Below are positions 1 through 7,406 of a DNA stretch of 64,000 nucleotides, one piece after another. The notes beneath the pieces are model-generated. The model did no database searches. It was not told the origin of the DNA and saw nothing but the letters and a program-made list of their open reading frames with translations. Position 1 is the first letter of the stretch. Each line of letters begins with the position of its first letter. A program made the translations under genes and the position numbers. The DNA comes from Streptomyces sp. RB17 (GTDB taxonomy: Bacteria; Actinomycetota; Actinomycetes; Streptomycetales; Streptomycetaceae), in assembly GCF_009604455.1 (NCBI RefSeq), contig NZ_WEGL01000006.1:186001-250000 (forward strand), read 5' to 3'.

Positions 1-459
1 CAGCCGGTCCAGGGCCTCCGTCGCCACGGTCACGGCCGTGTCGAAACCGAAGGTGACGTCCGTGACGGCGATGTCGTTGTCGATGGTCTTGGGCACGCCC
101 ACGATCGGCAGCCCACCGTCCGACAGCAGCCGGGCAGCCTTCAGCGTGCCCTCACCGCCGATCGGGATGATCGCGTCCAGGCCGAGTTCCTCGACATGCC
201 CCTTGGCCCGCTCCACGCCGTCCCGCAGATGCTCCGGGCGGACCCGGGAGGAGCCGAGGATCGTGCCGCCGCGCGCCAGGATGCCGCCCACCGCGTCGAG
301 GTCGAGCTTGAGATAGTCGCACTCCAGGAGGCCCTTCCAGCCGTCCCGGAAACCGATGACCTCGTCGCCGTGGTCGGCGACGGCACGGTGCACGACGGAC
401 CGGATGACGGCGTTCAGGCCGGGGCAGTCGCCGCCGGACGTGAGGACACCAATGCGCAT
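1..459 (-). CDS. pfkA: ATP-dependent 6-phosphofructokinase (5' part; continues past left edge)
   Basis: The first 153 residues of a phosphofructokinase, which phosphorylates fructose 6-phosphate in glycolysis in the cytoplasm; the C-terminal part lies outside the window. The nucleotide loop GGDCPGLN is at residues 9-16, GGEGT at 101-105 and the substrate motif PKTIDND at 123-129. Gly104 with Lys124 is, from family knowledge, the combination of ATP-using (not pyrophosphate-using) actinobacterial enzymes. The ATG is preceded by GAAGGT about ten bases upstream. It reads in the same direction as the murT-gatD pair but is separated from it by a long hairpin and a tandem repeat, so it is probably transcribed separately. 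Streptomyces usually carry several pfkA paralogues; which one this is cannot be settled here. Confidence 0.93.
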   Translation of the reverse strand, partial: MRIGVLTSGGDCPGLNAVIRSVVHRAVADHGDEVIGFRDGWKGLLECDYLKLDLDAVGGILARGGTILGSSRVRPEHLRDGVERAKGHVEELGLDAIIPIGGEGTLKAARLLSDGGLPIVGVPKTIDNDIAVTDVTFGFDTAVTVATEALDRL

Positions 460-549
460 AGCCCGAAATACCTTCTCAACGTGGGCCGGGTAACCGGACC
501 ACGTTGTCCGGCGGATTCCCGGCCACCCTACCGGCGTGTGGGGGTGGCT

Positions 550-622
550 CCGTAGCGGGCGTCCGCCTGCTGGACGCGCCCGCACATGTGAGCGGACGGG
601 CCGTCAGGCGGGCCCGCTACGG
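550..622 (-). terminator. Long hairpin between gatD and pfkA
   Basis: Two 11-base arms (CCGTAGCGGGC and GCCCGCTACGG) close a large stem, and a second inner pairing (CGTCCGC with GCGGACG) extends it. It lies downstream of gatD and upstream of pfkA, both on the minus strand, so a terminator for the murT-gatD transcript is the simplest reading. There is no T-tract, which is common in Streptomyces. Confidence 0.5.
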
Positions 623-660
623 GGTTGCCGCAAGACGCTGAGAAGTCCCTGACGTGACGC

Positions 661-764
661 TCACGCAGGCCGCTGCGCAACTGTGCTCACGCAGGCTGCT
701 GCGCAACGGTGGTCACGCAGGCTGCTGCGCAACGGTGGTCACGCAGGCTGCTGCGCAGCCGCGA
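661..764. repeat. 26-bp tandem repeat carrying the gatD stop codon
   Basis: Four consecutive units begin at 661, 687, 713 and 739 with a period of exactly 26 bases. Units two and three are identical; unit one differs at a few positions and unit four is partial. The fourth unit is the real 3' end of gatD, including its TGA, so the copies are duplicated gatD tails placed downstream of the stop. Each copy carries a TGA in the same relative place, so the protein end is unaffected. Confidence 0.9.
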
Positions 765-1467
765 TGCGCTCGTTGCGGAGCGCCTCGTACCAGCGGTCGT
801 CGGTCGGCGGCAGCGCGTTGACGTCGAGCGCCAGCTTCAGCAGCAGGTCGGCGATCTGCGGGTTGCGGGCGAGCACCGGGCCGTGCATGTACGTGCCGAA
901 GACGGTCCCGTTGTACGCGCCCTCCGTGCCGTCCCCGGTGCCGTTGCCCTTGCCGATCTTCACCTGCGCGAACGGGCGCGCGGTGCGGCCGAGGTGGGTG
1001 ACGCCCTGGTGGTTCTCGAAGCCGGTCAGCGGGGGGAGGCCCAGCTGCGGGTCGATGTCGGCGAGCACGTCACCCACGCACCGCTCGCCCTCGCCGCGCA
1101 CCGACACCACGTCGAGCAGGCCGAGGCCCGGCTCGCGCTGGCCGAGGTCGTTGATGAACTCGTGGCCGAGGATCTGGTAGCCGGCGCAGACGGAGAAGAC
1201 GATCGCGCCGTTCTCCACCGCCCGGTGCAGATGCCCGTCACGGCGCAGCCGCTCGGCAGCCAGCCGCTGCGGACGGTCCTCGCCGCCGCCGATCAGGTAG
1301 ATGTCGCCGGACGTCGGGATCGGCTGGTCGCTGCGCACGTCCAGCCGGGCCACGTCCAGGCCGCGCTGCCGCGCCCGCCGCTCCACGACGAGGGCGTTGC
1401 CCTGGTCGCCGTAGGTGCTCAGCAGGTCCGGGTAGATCCACACCAGCCGCAGTTGGTTGTCGCTCAT
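739..1467 (-). CDS. gatD: Lipid II isoglutaminyl synthase, glutaminase subunit GatD
   Basis: Class-I glutamine amidotransferase domain of 242 residues. With MurT it amidates the D-glutamate of lipid II to D-isoglutamine in the cytoplasm; GatD releases ammonia from glutamine. The nucleophile is Cys94 in the VCAGYQ motif and the partner histidine is His195 in YMHGP, the same spacing as in characterised GatD. It follows murT by 29 bases, so the two form an operon. The 3' end, with the stop codon, has been copied in tandem immediately downstream. The closest alternative, a CobB/CobQ-like amidotransferase of cobalamin synthesis, is unlikely beside a MurT with its zinc-ribbon insert. Confidence 0.95.
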   Translation of the reverse strand: MSDNQLRLVWIYPDLLSTYGDQGNALVVERRARQRGLDVARLDVRSDQPIPTSGDIYLIGGGEDRPQRLAAERLRRDGHLHRAVENGAIVFSVCAGYQILGHEFINDLGQREPGLGLLDVVSVRGEGERCVGDVLADIDPQLGLPPLTGFENHQGVTHLGRTARPFAQVKIGKGNGTGDGTEGAYNGTVFGTYMHGPVLARNPQIADLLLKLALDVNALPPTDDRWYEALRNERIAAAQQPA

Positions 1468-1496
1468 GAGGTGATCGCCCTTCGAGGATCAGAAGA

Positions 1497-2735
1497 TCAG
1501 TTGCCGACGCGGCGGCGCAGGTCCTGGAACGCGGTGTAGTTCGCGATGACCTCGATCCGGCCCGGCGGGCACATCTGCACGGCCTGGTCGAGGTCGTCGC
1601 AGACCTGGAAGTGCTGGTTCGCGACCTCCAGACGGACGGCGAGGTCCAGCTTCCGGTCGCCGATCACGAAGATCGGGTGGCCGGTCAGCCGGGTGTAGTC
1701 GACGTCCCACAGCCAGGAGGTGTCGGTGCCGTCGGCCCCGCGGGCGTTCACGGACAGGATCACCGGGGCGGGCGGCGGGTCGATCAGGGAGAACGTCTCC
1801 AGCCAGCCGGCCGGGTTCTTCGCCAGCAGCAGCCGCAGATCGCGGTTCTGGAACTGCACGACGTCATAGCGTCCGGCCACGGCCTGCACCTGGTACATCC
1901 GCTCCAGGGCGACCTGCGGCGGCACCCCGAAGACGGCGGCGACGGCCGCGGAGGAGGCGGCGTTCGCCTTGTTGGCACGGCCCGGAAGCTGCAGATGGAT
2001 GGGCCAGGCGGACCCGTGCGGATCCAGCACGTGGTCCCCGGACAGCGCCCAGGTCGGGGTGGGCCGGCGGAACCCGCACTCGCCGCAGAACCAGTCGTCC
2101 CCCGGGCGCTGCATCACGCCACCGCAGGACGGACAGGACCAGGCGTCGTCCTTCCACATCTGCCCGGCCGCGACCCAGATCACATTCGGGGACGAGGAGG
2201 CGGCCCACACCACCAGCGGATCGTCACAGTTCGCGACGACCACGGCCTTGGACCCGGCCAGACCCTCGCGCCAGTTCTCGGCGAGCATCCGGGTCTCGGC
2301 GGCACGGTCCAGCTGGTCGCGGGAGAGGTTGAGCAGGGCGATGCACTTCGGGTCGGTGTCCCGGGCCACACCGGCCAGGTACTTCTCGTCGACCTCGATG
2401 ACACCGAACTTCGCGTCCGAGCCGCCGGCGAGCGCGGAGGTGATGCCGGCCGGCATGTTGGCGCCCAGCGCGTTCGACACGACCGGGCCCGCGGCGCGCA
2501 GCGCCTCGGCGATCAGCCGGGTCGTCGTCGTCTTGCCGTTGGTGGCGGACACCAGGACGACGTCCAGGTTCTGCGCGAGCCGTGCGAGCAGGTCGGGGTC
2601 GAGTCTCAGCGCGACCCGGCCACCGATCACCGACCCGCTGCCGCGCCCCGCGGCGCGCGATGCCGCAGCGACCGCCTTGCCCGCGGTCACGGCCAGCTTG
2701 GCCCGCGGCGTGAGCGGGTCCGAGTTCCCTGCCAT
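1497..2735 (-). CDS. murT: Lipid II isoglutaminyl synthase, Mur-ligase subunit MurT
   Basis: 412-residue Mur-ligase-like protein that activates the D-Glu carboxylate of lipid II for amidation with ammonia delivered by GatD. The ATP loop SATNGKTTTT ends at about residue 72. A four-cysteine zinc ribbon (Cys201, 204, 217 and 220) interrupts the central domain, a hallmark of MurT rather than other Mur ligases. The C-terminal NARGADGTDTSWLWDVDY stretch holds the aspartate expected to contact the GatD active site. The start is supported by AAGGAGG. First gene of the murT-gatD operon; the divergent neighbour is peptide deformylase, leaving about 120 bases for both promoters. Confidence 0.95.
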   Translation of the reverse strand: MAGNSDPLTPRAKLAVTAGKAVAAASRAAGRGSGSVIGGRVALRLDPDLLARLAQNLDVVLVSATNGKTTTTRLIAEALRAAGPVVSNALGANMPAGITSALAGGSDAKFGVIEVDEKYLAGVARDTDPKCIALLNLSRDQLDRAAETRMLAENWREGLAGSKAVVVANCDDPLVVWAASSSPNVIWVAAGQMWKDDAWSCPSCGGVMQRPGDDWFCGECGFRRPTPTWALSGDHVLDPHGSAWPIHLQLPGRANKANAASSAAVAAVFGVPPQVALERMYQVQAVAGRYDVVQFQNRDLRLLLAKNPAGWLETFSLIDPPPAPVILSVNARGADGTDTSWLWDVDYTRLTGHPIFVIGDRKLDLAVRLEVANQHFQVCDDLDQAVQMCPPGRIEVIANYTAFQDLRRRVGN

Positions 2736-2857
2736 CAGTTCTCGATCCTCCTTGCGTACGCGCCGCGCCTGGGGCCATCCGGCAGCGTGGTGTGGACCTC
2801 AGCCTATCGAGATCCGTTCGCACACCCGAATCCCGGCCCACGCCTTGAGCGGCGGGC

Positions 2858-3427
2858 ATGGGCGATACGAACCGTACCCTTGCCGCCATGCGACACGGTT
2901 CCATTCCGGGCGCCCACGGGCGCGTCCGGCCTCTCACCCTGCTCGGCGACGCGGGTTTGCGCGAACAATGCCGGGAAGTCGCCGAATTCGGCCCCGAACT
3001 GGCGGCCCTCGTGGAGGACCTGTTCGCCACGATGTACGCGGCGCAGGGGGTCGGTCTGGCGGCGAATCAGATCGGAGTGGCGCAGCGCGTGTTCGTGTAC
3101 GACTGCCCGGACGACGACGATGTCCGGAATCTCGGACATGTGGTGAACCCACGCCTGGTGGACGTCGACGGAGTGGTCGTCCGGGGCCCCGAGGGCTGCC
3201 TGTCCCTGCCCGGGCTGGAGGCAGGGACCGAGCGCTACGACCACGCGGTGATCGAGGGCTTCACGGCGACGGGGGAACCGGTCACCGTGCACGGCACGGG
3301 GTTCTTCGCGCGGTGCCTGCAGCACGAGTACGACCATCTTGAGGGCCGGGTCTACGCGGACCACCTCATGGGTTGGCGCAAGCGGAAACTGCTGAGGCAC
3401 ATCAGGCGAGCTCCATGGCACCGCTGA
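2858..3427 (+). CDS. def: Peptide deformylase
   Basis: Metal-dependent deformylase that removes the formyl group from nascent protein N-termini. All three family motifs are present: GVGLAANQ (64-71), EGCLS (112-116) and QHEYDH (155-160); Cys114 and the two motif-III histidines bind the metal and the motif-III Glu is catalytic. The length of 189 residues fits the family. A second in-frame ATG at 2888 starts MRHGSIPG and may be the true start, because neither ATG has a strong ribosome site. Streptomyces carry several def paralogues, so this need not be the only one. Convergent with the TetR gene that follows. Confidence 0.93.
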   Translation: MGDTNRTLAAMRHGSIPGAHGRVRPLTLLGDAGLREQCREVAEFGPELAALVEDLFATMYAAQGVGLAANQIGVAQRVFVYDCPDDDDVRNLGHVVNPRLVDVDGVVVRGPEGCLSLPGLEAGTERYDHAVIEGFTATGEPVTVHGTGFFARCLQHEYDHLEGRVYADHLMGWRKRKLLRHIRRAPWHR

Positions 3428-3437
3428 GGGGAAACCC

Positions 3438-3505
3438 AGCGGCGCGGGGCTGTGTCGACATGCGGCTGCGCCGCGGGGCGCGACCAGCCCCCACGCACCC
3501 GCAGG
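3438..3505. repeat. Dispersed intergenic element, copy 1
   Basis: Between two convergent genes lies GCGCGGGGCTGTGTCGACA followed by GCGGCTGCGCCGCGGGGCGC and GACCAGCC. The same modules recur at about 22733-22800 and, more loosely and inverted, at 5565-5635. The central CGGCtgcGCCG part is palindromic. I recall such elements being common between genes in Streptomyces genomes. Confidence 0.5.
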
Positions 3506-3518
3506 CGAACTGCGACCG

Positions 3519-4163
3519 TCAGAACCCCGGCCCCCCCATTTTGTCCCCGGCCGCGGCAAGGCGACCCCACAGCAGATCAGCCAGAGACCGCACCAACTCG
3601 GCGCGGGAACAAGGCCGTTCCCCCAGCCACCAGTCACCCGCCGCATGCATCATCCCGACGATCCCATGCCCCCACACCCGGGCCAGCTGCTGACTCTCCG
3701 GCCCCAGATCCACCCGCTCCTCGATGACCTGAGCCAGTTCCTCGCCCATGCGCCGAAGCAGCGGAGCCGAATGCTTGCCGACGTCGAACCCCTGGTCCCC
3801 GCTCCCGCCGCCCTCCGCCGGATGCATCAGGAACCGGTACACCTGAGGCCGCGCCTCGATCGCGGCGAGATACGTGTCCAGCGTCGACTCGACCCGCTCC
3901 CGCCGATCGGCCGGAGCGTCGAGCGCCGCCCGCAGCGAATCGAGCAGCGCATCCGTGTGCCGTTTGGCCAAAGCGGCGTAAAGGCCACCCTTGTCGCCGA
4001 AGTGGCGGTACAGGATCGGCTTGGTGATGCCGGCCTCCGCGGCGATCGCGTTCATCGACGCCTGCGGGCCGTCGCGCAGCACCACCCGGTCCGCGGCCTC
4101 CAGCAGCTCGCGCCGTCGGCGGTCGGCGGATCGCTGCTGATCGGTCCGCTGTGTGGTGTCCAT
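3519..4163 (-). CDS. TetR-family transcriptional regulator
   Basis: 214-residue TetR repressor. The N-terminal helix-turn-helix covers roughly residues 16-62 (core AAEAGITKPILYRHFGDKGGL) and is followed by a helical ligand-binding domain. It is divergent from an acyl-CoA dehydrogenase, and the 170-base gap contains overlapping palindromes built on GTTAC/GTAAC and TACC/GGTA. I therefore infer that it controls the dehydrogenase and itself, with an acyl-CoA or related ligand. That ligand is inferred from context only. Confidence 0.88.
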   Translation of the reverse strand: MDTTQRTDQQRSADRRRRELLEAADRVVLRDGPQASMNAIAAEAGITKPILYRHFGDKGGLYAALAKRHTDALLDSLRAALDAPADRRERVESTLDTYLAAIEARPQVYRFLMHPAEGGGSGDQGFDVGKHSAPLLRRMGEELAQVIEERVDLGPESQQLARVWGHGIVGMMHAAGDWWLGERPCSRAELVRSLADLLWGRLAAAGDKMGGPGF

Positions 4164-4270
4164 GTGCTCTCCCCACCCGTGCTGATTCGGTGACGCCTGC
4201 GCAAACTAACACTGACTGTGCCCCTGACATCGAACGGGATGCCGAGACGTCATCACCGGTTGACTTTTCC

Positions 4271-4307
4271 TACCCGTCGGTAACAGACTCGGGTTACCGC
4301 TAGTAAC
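4271..4307. promoter_or_regulatory. Palindromic operator cluster between tetR and acyl-CoA dehydrogenase
   Basis: Three overlapping inverted repeats: TACC-cgtc-GGTA (4271-4282), GGTAAC-7-GTTACC (4279-4298) and GTTAC-cgcta-GTAAC (4293-4307). The cluster sits about 27 bases upstream of the dehydrogenase start and in front of the divergent TetR gene, as expected for an autoregulated TetR repressor. Confidence 0.6.
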
Positions 4308-4333
4308 ATCGCACTTCCGCCGCTGGAGGGGAC

Positions 4334-5560
4334 ATGGCCGAGTTCACCATGGAGCTGAACGACGAACAGAAGGAAGTCCGGGACTGGCTCCATGGCTTCG
4401 CCGCCGACGTGATCCGCCCCGCGGCCGCCGAGTGGGACGAGCGTGAGGAGACTCCCTGGCCGGTCATCCAGGAGGCCGCGAAGGTCGGCATCTACTCCCT
4501 CGACTTCTACGCGCAGCAGTACTTCGACCCCACCGGCCTCGGCATCCCGATGGCCATGGAGGAGCTGTTCTGGGGCGACGCGGGCATCGCCCTGTCCATT
4601 GTGGGCACCGGCCTGGCCGCCGTGGGCGTTCTCGCCAACGGAACCGAGGAACAGATCGGCACCTGGATCCCGCAGATGTACGGCGACCAGAACGATGTCA
4701 AGGTCGCCGCCTTCTGCTCCTCCGAGCCCGACGCCGGCTCCGACGTCGCGTCCATGCGTACGCGGGCCGTGTACGACGAGGCCAAGGACGAGTGGGTGAT
4801 CAACGGCACGAAGACCTGGGCGACCAACGGCGGCATCGCCAACGTCCACGTCGTCGTCGCCAGCGTCGACCCGGAGCTGGGCTCCAAGGGCCACGCCTCC
4901 TTCATCGTGCCGCCGGGCACGCCGGGCCTGGCCCAGGGCCAGAAGTTCAAGAAGCACGGCATCCGGGCCTCGCACACCGCCGAGGTCGTCCTCGACAACG
5001 TCCGCGTCCCCGGTTCCTGCCTGCTCGGCGGCAAGGAGAGGCTGGACGAGCGGCTGGCCCGGGCCCGGGAGAGGGCCGCGAAGGGCGGCGAGCGCGTCAA
5101 GAACGCGGCGATGGCCACGTTCGAGGCCTCCCGGCCGGCCGTCGGTGCGATGGCCGTCGGCACCGCCCGGGCCGCGTATGAGGTCGCCCTCGACTACGCC
5201 AGGACACGGGAGCAGTTCGGGCGGCCGATCATCGACAACCAGGGGGTCGCCTTCCAGCTCGCGGACATGCGGACGCAGATAGACGCCGCCCGGCTGCTCG
5301 TGTGGCGGGCGTCGTGGATGGCCGTCAACGGGAAGCCGTTCACCGCGGCCGAGGGGTCCATGTCCAAGCTGTTCGCCAGCGAGACCGCCAAGAAGGTGAC
5401 TGCCCAGGCCATCCAGATCCTCGGTGGCAACGGATACACCCGTGAGTACCCGGTCGAGCGCATGCACCGGGACAGCGCCATCTACACGATCTTCGAGGGG
5501 ACGAGCGAGATCCAGCGGCTCGTCATCGCGCGCACGCTCGCGGGTATGCCGATTCGGTAG
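4334..5560 (+). CDS. Acyl-CoA dehydrogenase
   Basis: FAD-dependent acyl-CoA dehydrogenase of 408 residues, introducing the alpha-beta double bond of an acyl-CoA. The N-terminal, beta-barrel (FCSSEPDAGSDVASM) and C-terminal helical domains are complete. The catalytic glutamate is in YTIFEGTSEIQ near the C-terminus. Between the second and third domains there is an extra charged helix-like stretch (about residues 231-258, rich in Arg, Glu and Lys) not usual in short-chain family members. Start ATG follows GGAGGG by four bases. Probably regulated by the divergent TetR gene. Substrate not predictable. Confidence 0.92.
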   Translation: MAEFTMELNDEQKEVRDWLHGFAADVIRPAAAEWDEREETPWPVIQEAAKVGIYSLDFYAQQYFDPTGLGIPMAMEELFWGDAGIALSIVGTGLAAVGVLANGTEEQIGTWIPQMYGDQNDVKVAAFCSSEPDAGSDVASMRTRAVYDEAKDEWVINGTKTWATNGGIANVHVVVASVDPELGSKGHASFIVPPGTPGLAQGQKFKKHGIRASHTAEVVLDNVRVPGSCLLGGKERLDERLARARERAAKGGERVKNAAMATFEASRPAVGAMAVGTARAAYEVALDYARTREQFGRPIIDNQGVAFQLADMRTQIDAARLLVWRASWMAVNGKPFTAAEGSMSKLFASETAKKVTAQAIQILGGNGYTREYPVERMHRDSAIYTIFEGTSEIQRLVIARTLAGMPIR

Positions 5561-5564
5561 CGCC

Positions 5565-5635
5565 GTGGGGCTGCTGCGCGATCCGGTCACACGGTGGTGT
5601 GTGGCCGGTCGCGCAGTTCCCCGCGCCCTCAGGGA
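5565..5635. repeat. Dispersed intergenic element, copy 2 (inverted)
   Basis: Read on the minus strand this gap contains GGGCGCGGGGAACTGCGCGA followed by CCGGCC and a CACACCACCGTGTG palindrome. It shares the GCGCGGGG...GCGCGACC modules of the elements at 3438 and 22733 and again lies between convergent genes. Confidence 0.4.
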
Positions 5636-5636
5636 G

Positions 5637-6158
5637 TCATCTGTGCCTCAGTGGAGTCAGTTGCTCGATGTCGTACTTGGCCCGTAGCGCCTCGATGGCC
5701 TCCTGGTCCGGTGGGCCCCCGTTCCCCAGGATCTCCAGCAGCTCCTCGAAGTAGCGTTCGTGATCCGGTGGCGGACTCGCCTGGAAGAACATCTTCGCGG
5801 GCGTCTCCGTCGGATTGGCGAATGCGTGCGGGCAGCCCGGGGGTACGACGATGACCGTGCCCGGAGTCGCCCGCACCACCCGGGTGCCCGAACTCGACTG
5901 CCATTTCTGCCAGTTGTCGGGAGTGCGGATGCGCGGCTCGAAGGCGAGGACGTCCAGTTCACCCTCCAGGACGTAGAACAGTTCCTCGCTGCGCGTGTGC
6001 ACATGCGCGCCCACGTCGAAGCCCGGAGGGACCTCCACCTCGAAGGTGGAGGCCATCCGTGAGTGCATGCCGGTGACCTTGAACGTCACCCGCTGGGCCG
6101 GCGTCTCCACGACACGGCCGTGGCCCGGCGGCACGAGCAGTCCCTCGGTCCAGGTCAT
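5637..6158 (-). CDS. Cupin monooxygenase-like protein of the rppA pigment operon (MomA type)
   Basis: 173-residue single-domain cupin. The metal motif appears as GAHVHTRSEELFYVLEGELD (His, His, Glu), with the last histidine in PPGCPHAF. It is the third gene after rppA and a CYP158-type P450, seven bases behind the P450. In S. coelicolor the cupin in this position (MomA, from memory) oxidises 1,3,6,8-tetrahydroxynaphthalene to flaviolin, the substrate the P450 then couples. The function is assigned from this gene order plus the intact metal site; the sequence alone would say only cupin. Confidence 0.82.
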   Translation of the reverse strand: MTWTEGLLVPPGHGRVVETPAQRVTFKVTGMHSRMASTFEVEVPPGFDVGAHVHTRSEELFYVLEGELDVLAFEPRIRTPDNWQKWQSSSGTRVVRATPGTVIVVPPGCPHAFANPTETPAKMFFQASPPPDHERYFEELLEILGNGGPPDQEAIEALRAKYDIEQLTPLRHR

Positions 6159-6165
6159 GCGCCGC

Positions 6166-7380
6166 TCACCAGGTCACCGGCAGGGCCTCGGGCCCCCGGA
6201 TCAGCGCGCCCTTCTTGAAGGGCACCTTCTCCGGCGGTACGGCCAGCCTCAGGCCCGGCATCCGGTCCAGCAGGGCGTCCACCATGAGTTCCTCCTCCAT
6301 TCGGGCCAGCATGTTGCCGGGGCAGAAGTGCGGGCCGAAGCCGAAGGAGACGTGGGGGTTGGGGCTGCGGGTGAAGTCGATCGTCTCCGGGTCGGGGAAG
6401 ACCTCCGGGTCGCGGTTCGCGGCCAGATAGGAGTTGTACACCGCGTCGCCCGCGCGGATCCGGACGCCTCTGATCTCGACGTCCTCCAAGGCGATCCGGG
6501 ACAGCCCGACCGCGTTGCGGTGCGGGATGAAGCGCAGGAGTTCGTCGATCGCCCTGGGGCGGATCTCCGGCTCCGCGCGCAGCCGGTCCACCAGGTCGGG
6601 GCGGGTCAGCAGCAGATAGAACATCTGCCCGCTGTTGTTGGTGACCGCCTCGCCGCCGATCTGGAGGAGACCCGCCAGCCCGACGGCCTCCTCCAGCGTC
6701 ACCTCGCCCCGGCCCACGGCGGCGCCGAGCAGGGAGGCGACGTCCTCGGCCGTGCTGTTCTCGCGCAGCCCGATCAGATCCGAGAAGTAGGCGGCCATCT
6801 CCCGCTTGGCCTTCTCGCTGACCTCCTTGCCGTTCGAGGAGGACAGGATGAGCTGGGTCCAGGTGTGCATGGTGTGCCGGTCGGCGGCCGGGACGCCCAT
6901 CAGCTCGCAGATCACCGCGATCGGGAACGGGCTGAGCACCGCACTGGTGAGATCGGCGGGCGGGCCGTCCTGGAGGAGTTCGTCGACCAGTTCGTCCAGC
7001 ATGGCGCGCGCCTTGTCGCGCACCCGCTCCACCCCCTTCGTGGTGAACGCGGGCGCCACCGAGCGGCGCAGCCGGGTGTGGTCGGGCGGGTCGAGGAAGC
7101 CGACCGCGCCCGGGTCCGGGATGAAGTGCGGGGCCAGCCGGGTGACCGGCTTCTTCATCACCTCCTCGCGGCTGAAGCGGGGGTCGTTGGTCACCATGCG
7201 GACGTCGTCCATCCGGGTCACCAGCCACGCCCAGCCCTCGCCGTTGGGCAACTGGATGCGGGTGACCGGTCCTTCGCACATCAGCTCTCTCAGCACCGGA
7301 TCGAAGTCCGTCCCGGTCAGATCGAGCGCCGGCCAGTGCCGGATCGGGGGCAGGGTCTCGGTGAGTGTCTCTTCGGTCAT
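6166..7380 (-). CDS. Cytochrome P450, CYP158A2-like flaviolin-coupling enzyme
   Basis: 404-residue soluble bacterial P450. Heme ligand Cys353 lies in FGFGPHFCPGN and the ExxR motif in ELLR (280-283). The I-helix reads IGGEAVTN: Ala245 and Val246 replace the usual acid-threonine pair, as known for CYP158A2. This fits an oxidative phenol-coupling enzyme that dimerises or trimerises flaviolin to red-brown UV-absorbing pigments. The start at MTEETLTETL was chosen because longer in-frame extensions run into rppA. It lies 26 bases after rppA and seven before the cupin, all one operon. Confidence 0.9.
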   Translation of the reverse strand: MTEETLTETLPPIRHWPALDLTGTDFDPVLRELMCEGPVTRIQLPNGEGWAWLVTRMDDVRMVTNDPRFSREEVMKKPVTRLAPHFIPDPGAVGFLDPPDHTRLRRSVAPAFTTKGVERVRDKARAMLDELVDELLQDGPPADLTSAVLSPFPIAVICELMGVPAADRHTMHTWTQLILSSSNGKEVSEKAKREMAAYFSDLIGLRENSTAEDVASLLGAAVGRGEVTLEEAVGLAGLLQIGGEAVTNNSGQMFYLLLTRPDLVDRLRAEPEIRPRAIDELLRFIPHRNAVGLSRIALEDVEIRGVRIRAGDAVYNSYLAANRDPEVFPDPETIDFTRSPNPHVSFGFGPHFCPGNMLARMEEELMVDALLDRMPGLRLAVPPEKVPFKKGALIRGPEALPVTW

Positions 7381-7406
7381 GCGGTACTCGAACCGTCTCT
7401 CGGTCT

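Noticed and set aside
4253..5590. Long antisense open frames over the acyl-CoA dehydrogenase and many other genes
   Set aside because: High GC removes stop codons from shadow frames; these have low-complexity composition and no motifs.
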